The translations under genes and the position numbers were made by a program. This document shows positions 12,022 through 13,881 of a stretch of DNA of 13,881 bases, piece by piece (the first letter of the stretch is position 1; every line of letters starts with the position of its first letter). The notes under the pieces are model-generated. The model saw only the letters and a program-made list of their open reading frames with translations. It had not been told where the DNA came from and ran no database searches. The stretch is from CAZNKU01 sp964573775 (GTDB lineage Bacteria; Bacillota; Clostridia; Monoglobales; Firm-18): NCBI GenBank assembly GCA_964573775.1, contig CAZNKU010000034.1, positions 1-13,881 of the forward strand. Direction: 5' to 3'.

Positions 12022-13881
12022 ATGGCTAAGCTATCTCCAATGATGCAACAATATTTTGAAATTAAAGAAAAATATCAGGATACCATTCTGTTTTTCAGAC
12101 TTGGCGATTTTTATGAAATGTTCTATGAAGATGCCATTACCTGTTCAAAAGAGCTGGAGCTTACCCTGACGGGTAAGGACTGCGGTCAGGAAGAACGTGC
12201 ACCTATGTGCGGTGTACCTTTTCATGCGGCAGACCAGTATATAGACAAACTGTTGGAAAAAGGCTATAAGATTGCAGTATGTGAACAGGTTGAAAACCCC
12301 GCTGAAGCAAAGGGTATTGTAAAGCGTGACGTTATACGTGTTGTTACACCTGGTACTGTTACAAATTCAAAGCTGTTGGACGAAAAAAACAACAACTATC
12401 TTTGCTGTATATGCAAAAATGGTGACGAGTTGGGTATGGCATTTGTAGACGTCACAACCGGTAGTCTTTATGCAACAGAACTTCCCTGCAACAAAGGTGA
12501 TGTTATAAGCGAGCTTTCCCGATACAATCCGCGAGAAATTATATGTAACAGAGAATTTATTGAAAATGTTAGCCTTGTAACTTTTATAAATGAAAGACTC
12601 GGATGCTCCGTAGAAGCCGAAAATGACATTATGTTTGAAAGGGCAGAAGCAAAGCATAAGATATACGAACAATTCGGTAACAAGGCAGATGCGTTACCTG
12701 AAGAAGGTTTTGACTATGCAATTTTGGCAGTAGGTGCAATACTTGCGTACCTTGCAAAAACACAGATGTGCGAGCTTCCGCATATTAAAGGGATAGAATT
12801 TTATACTGCAGAACAGTATATGGATATAGATTTTTCTTCAAAGCGTAATCTTGAAATTACCGCTACGATGCGTGAGGGTAAAAGAAGAGGTTCACTTTTA
12901 TGGGTGCTTGACGATACTGAAACATCTATGGGTGCCAGAATGTTAAAATCGTGGATAGATAAGCCCCTTCTTAACATTACAACTATACAAAACAGATTAA
13001 ATGCAGTAGATGAGCTTGTAAAGTCTACTATTATAAGGTCTGAAATACGTGAAAGTCTTTCTGTTATACAGGATATCGAAAGACTTATAAGCCGTGTTAT
13101 TACAGGCAGTGCAAATTGCCGCGACCTTTTGGCTTTAAAGGCATCCTTTGAACCTTTGCCTGATATTATAAATAATGCAAACAAGCTTGAATCAGTGCTT
13201 AACCGTACTGTCGCAGGCTATATAGATGATATGGGTGATATATGCGACCTTTTAGAGAGAGGTATTATAGATAATCCGCCTCTTACAATTAAAGAGGGCG
13301 GTATAATCCGTGAAGGTTTTGACGAAAATGTAGACCTTTACCGTAAAGCTATGACAGAGGGCAAGCAATGGCTTGCAACCATAGAACAGCAGGAAAAGGA
13401 AAAGACAGGTATCAAAAACCTTAAAATTGGCTTTAACAAGGTTTTCGGTTATTATATTGAGGTTTCAAAGTCCAATATCGGTCTTGTGCCAGATACATAC
13501 ATCCGTAAACAAACTCTTACAACCGGTGAAAGATACATTACCGGTGAACTTAAGGAAATTGAAAATAATATTTTGGGTGCAGAGGAAAGAATCTGTGCAC
13601 TTGAATATTCTATATTCTGTGAAATACGTGACGAAGTTTCAAAGGCAAATGAACGTATTTTACAGACTGCAAAGGCTTTAGCAGAGCTAGACGTGCTTTG
13701 CTCACTTGCCGAGGTTGCAGTTAAAAATAACTATACAATGCCCGTTGTAAATGTATCTGATAAAATAGATATTAAAGACGGCAGACACCCTGTTGTTGAA
13801 AGGGTGCTTAAGGGTCAGCTGTTTATACCAAACGATACTTTTTTAAGCTCTAAGGACAGAGTATCCATTATAACAGGCCCT
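12022..13881 (+). CDS. mutS: DNA mismatch repair protein MutS, 3' end outside window
   Basis: Recognises mismatches and small loops and recruits MutL. The first 620 residues are visible and the frame is open to the last base. The mismatch-reading motif is Phe30-Tyr-Glu32 in GDFYEMFYED. A connector domain follows from about 125, then the lever/core helices (about 265-540), including SSKRNLEI and the MutS core motif KIGFNKVFGYYIEVSKSN, then the clamp and RHPVVE. The sequence stops at ITGP, the first residues of the Walker A loop, so the ATPase and dimerisation regions (about 250 residues) are not in view. ATG12022 is preceded by GAAGGG 11 bases upstream, a loose ribosome site. The length up to the ATPase fits the MutS1 family, not MutS2. 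Confidence 0.97.
   Translation, partial: MAKLSPMMQQYFEIKEKYQDTILFFRLGDFYEMFYEDAITCSKELELTLTGKDCGQEERAPMCGVPFHAADQYIDKLLEKGYKIAVCEQVENPAEAKGIVKRDVIRVVTPGTVTNSKLLDEKNNNYLCCICKNGDELGMAFVDVTTGSLYATELPCNKGDVISELSRYNPREIICNREFIENVSLVTFINERLGCSVEAENDIMFERAEAKHKIYEQFGNKADALPEEGFDYAILAVGAILAYLAKTQMCELPHIKGIEFYTAEQYMDIDFSSKRNLEITATMREGKRRGSLLWVLDDTETSMGARMLKSWIDKPLLNITTIQNRLNAVDELVKSTIIRSEIRESLSVIQDIERLISRVITGSANCRDLLALKASFEPLPDIINNANKLESVLNRTVAGYIDDMGDICDLLERGIIDNPPLTIKEGGIIREGFDENVDLYRKAMTEGKQWLATIEQQEKEKTGIKNLKIGFNKVFGYYIEVSKSNIGLVPDTYIRKQTLTTGERYITGELKEIENNILGAEERICALEYSIFCEIRDEVSKANERILQTAKALAELDVLCSLAEVAVKNNYTMPVVNVSDKIDIKDGRHPVVERVLKGQLFIPNDTFLSSKDRVSIITGP

Noticed and set aside
12367..13184. 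Minus-strand frames opposite mutS
   Set aside because: All are antisense shadows of a continuous MutS frame with clear family motifs.
12022..13881. MutS as a truncated pseudogene
   Set aside because: The frame is open to the last base and stops only because the window ends at the start of the Walker A motif.

Overview
The window looks like a chromosomal segment of a low-GC, Gram-positive member of the Clostridia (Oscillospirales/Ruminococcaceae-like; genus not resolved). This rests on strong AGGAGG-type ribosome sites, consensus TTGACA-17-TATAAT promoters, AT-rich third positions, a miaB - ylbF - mutS run, and intergenic spaces filled with tri-nucleotide-loop mini-hairpins. Nothing here resembles a phage, plasmid, CRISPR or defence island. 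Almost all genes are core housekeeping genes.

Layout. (1) 1-183: the 3' part of tRNA-Ile(GAU), complete tRNA-Asn(GUU) and their terminator, plus strand. (2) 185-486: gene-free. It holds an ordered array of mini-hairpins joined by a 9-base linker that reverses orientation half way, then two terminator-type hairpins. (3) 494-2161, minus: an AMP-binding adenylate-forming enzyme with non-canonical P-loop residues and its own consensus promoter. (4) 2383-2616, plus: an isolated 77-residue membrane protein with a perfect promoter and a terminator shared with the convergent operon. (5) 2759-5590, minus: a complete proline operon proB-proA-proC, with a short ProB lacking the PUA domain. (6) 5755-6884, minus: lgt behind the frameshifted remnant of a YitT/DUF2179 membrane protein gene. 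(7) 7102-7956, minus: an alpha/beta-hydrolase (esterase/lipase type), preceded by tRNA-Gly(GCC), also minus. (8) 8144-13881, plus: typA/bipA, miaB, a ylbF-family gene with a cysteine-rich tail, and mutS cut by the window edge just as its Walker A motif begins.

How the genes work together. proB, proA and proC encode the three steps from glutamate to proline, with 1-5 base junctions implying translational coupling. typA and tRNA-Gly fire divergently from promoters whose -35 boxes are 3 bases apart, so two translation-related transcripts share one small control region. typA, miaB, ylbF and mutS lie 10-150 bases apart on one strand with no clear terminator between them, so they probably form one transcription unit covering ribosome/stress GTPase, tRNA modification, RNA-processing control and mismatch repair. 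A second repeat element lies inside that unit between ylbF and mutS.

The most unusual signal is the 185-357 array. It has four forward modules and three reversed modules, and the linkers can pair in nested fashion to give a ladder of successive four-way junctions. I do not recognise it as a named element. It is the best candidate for something undescribed here.
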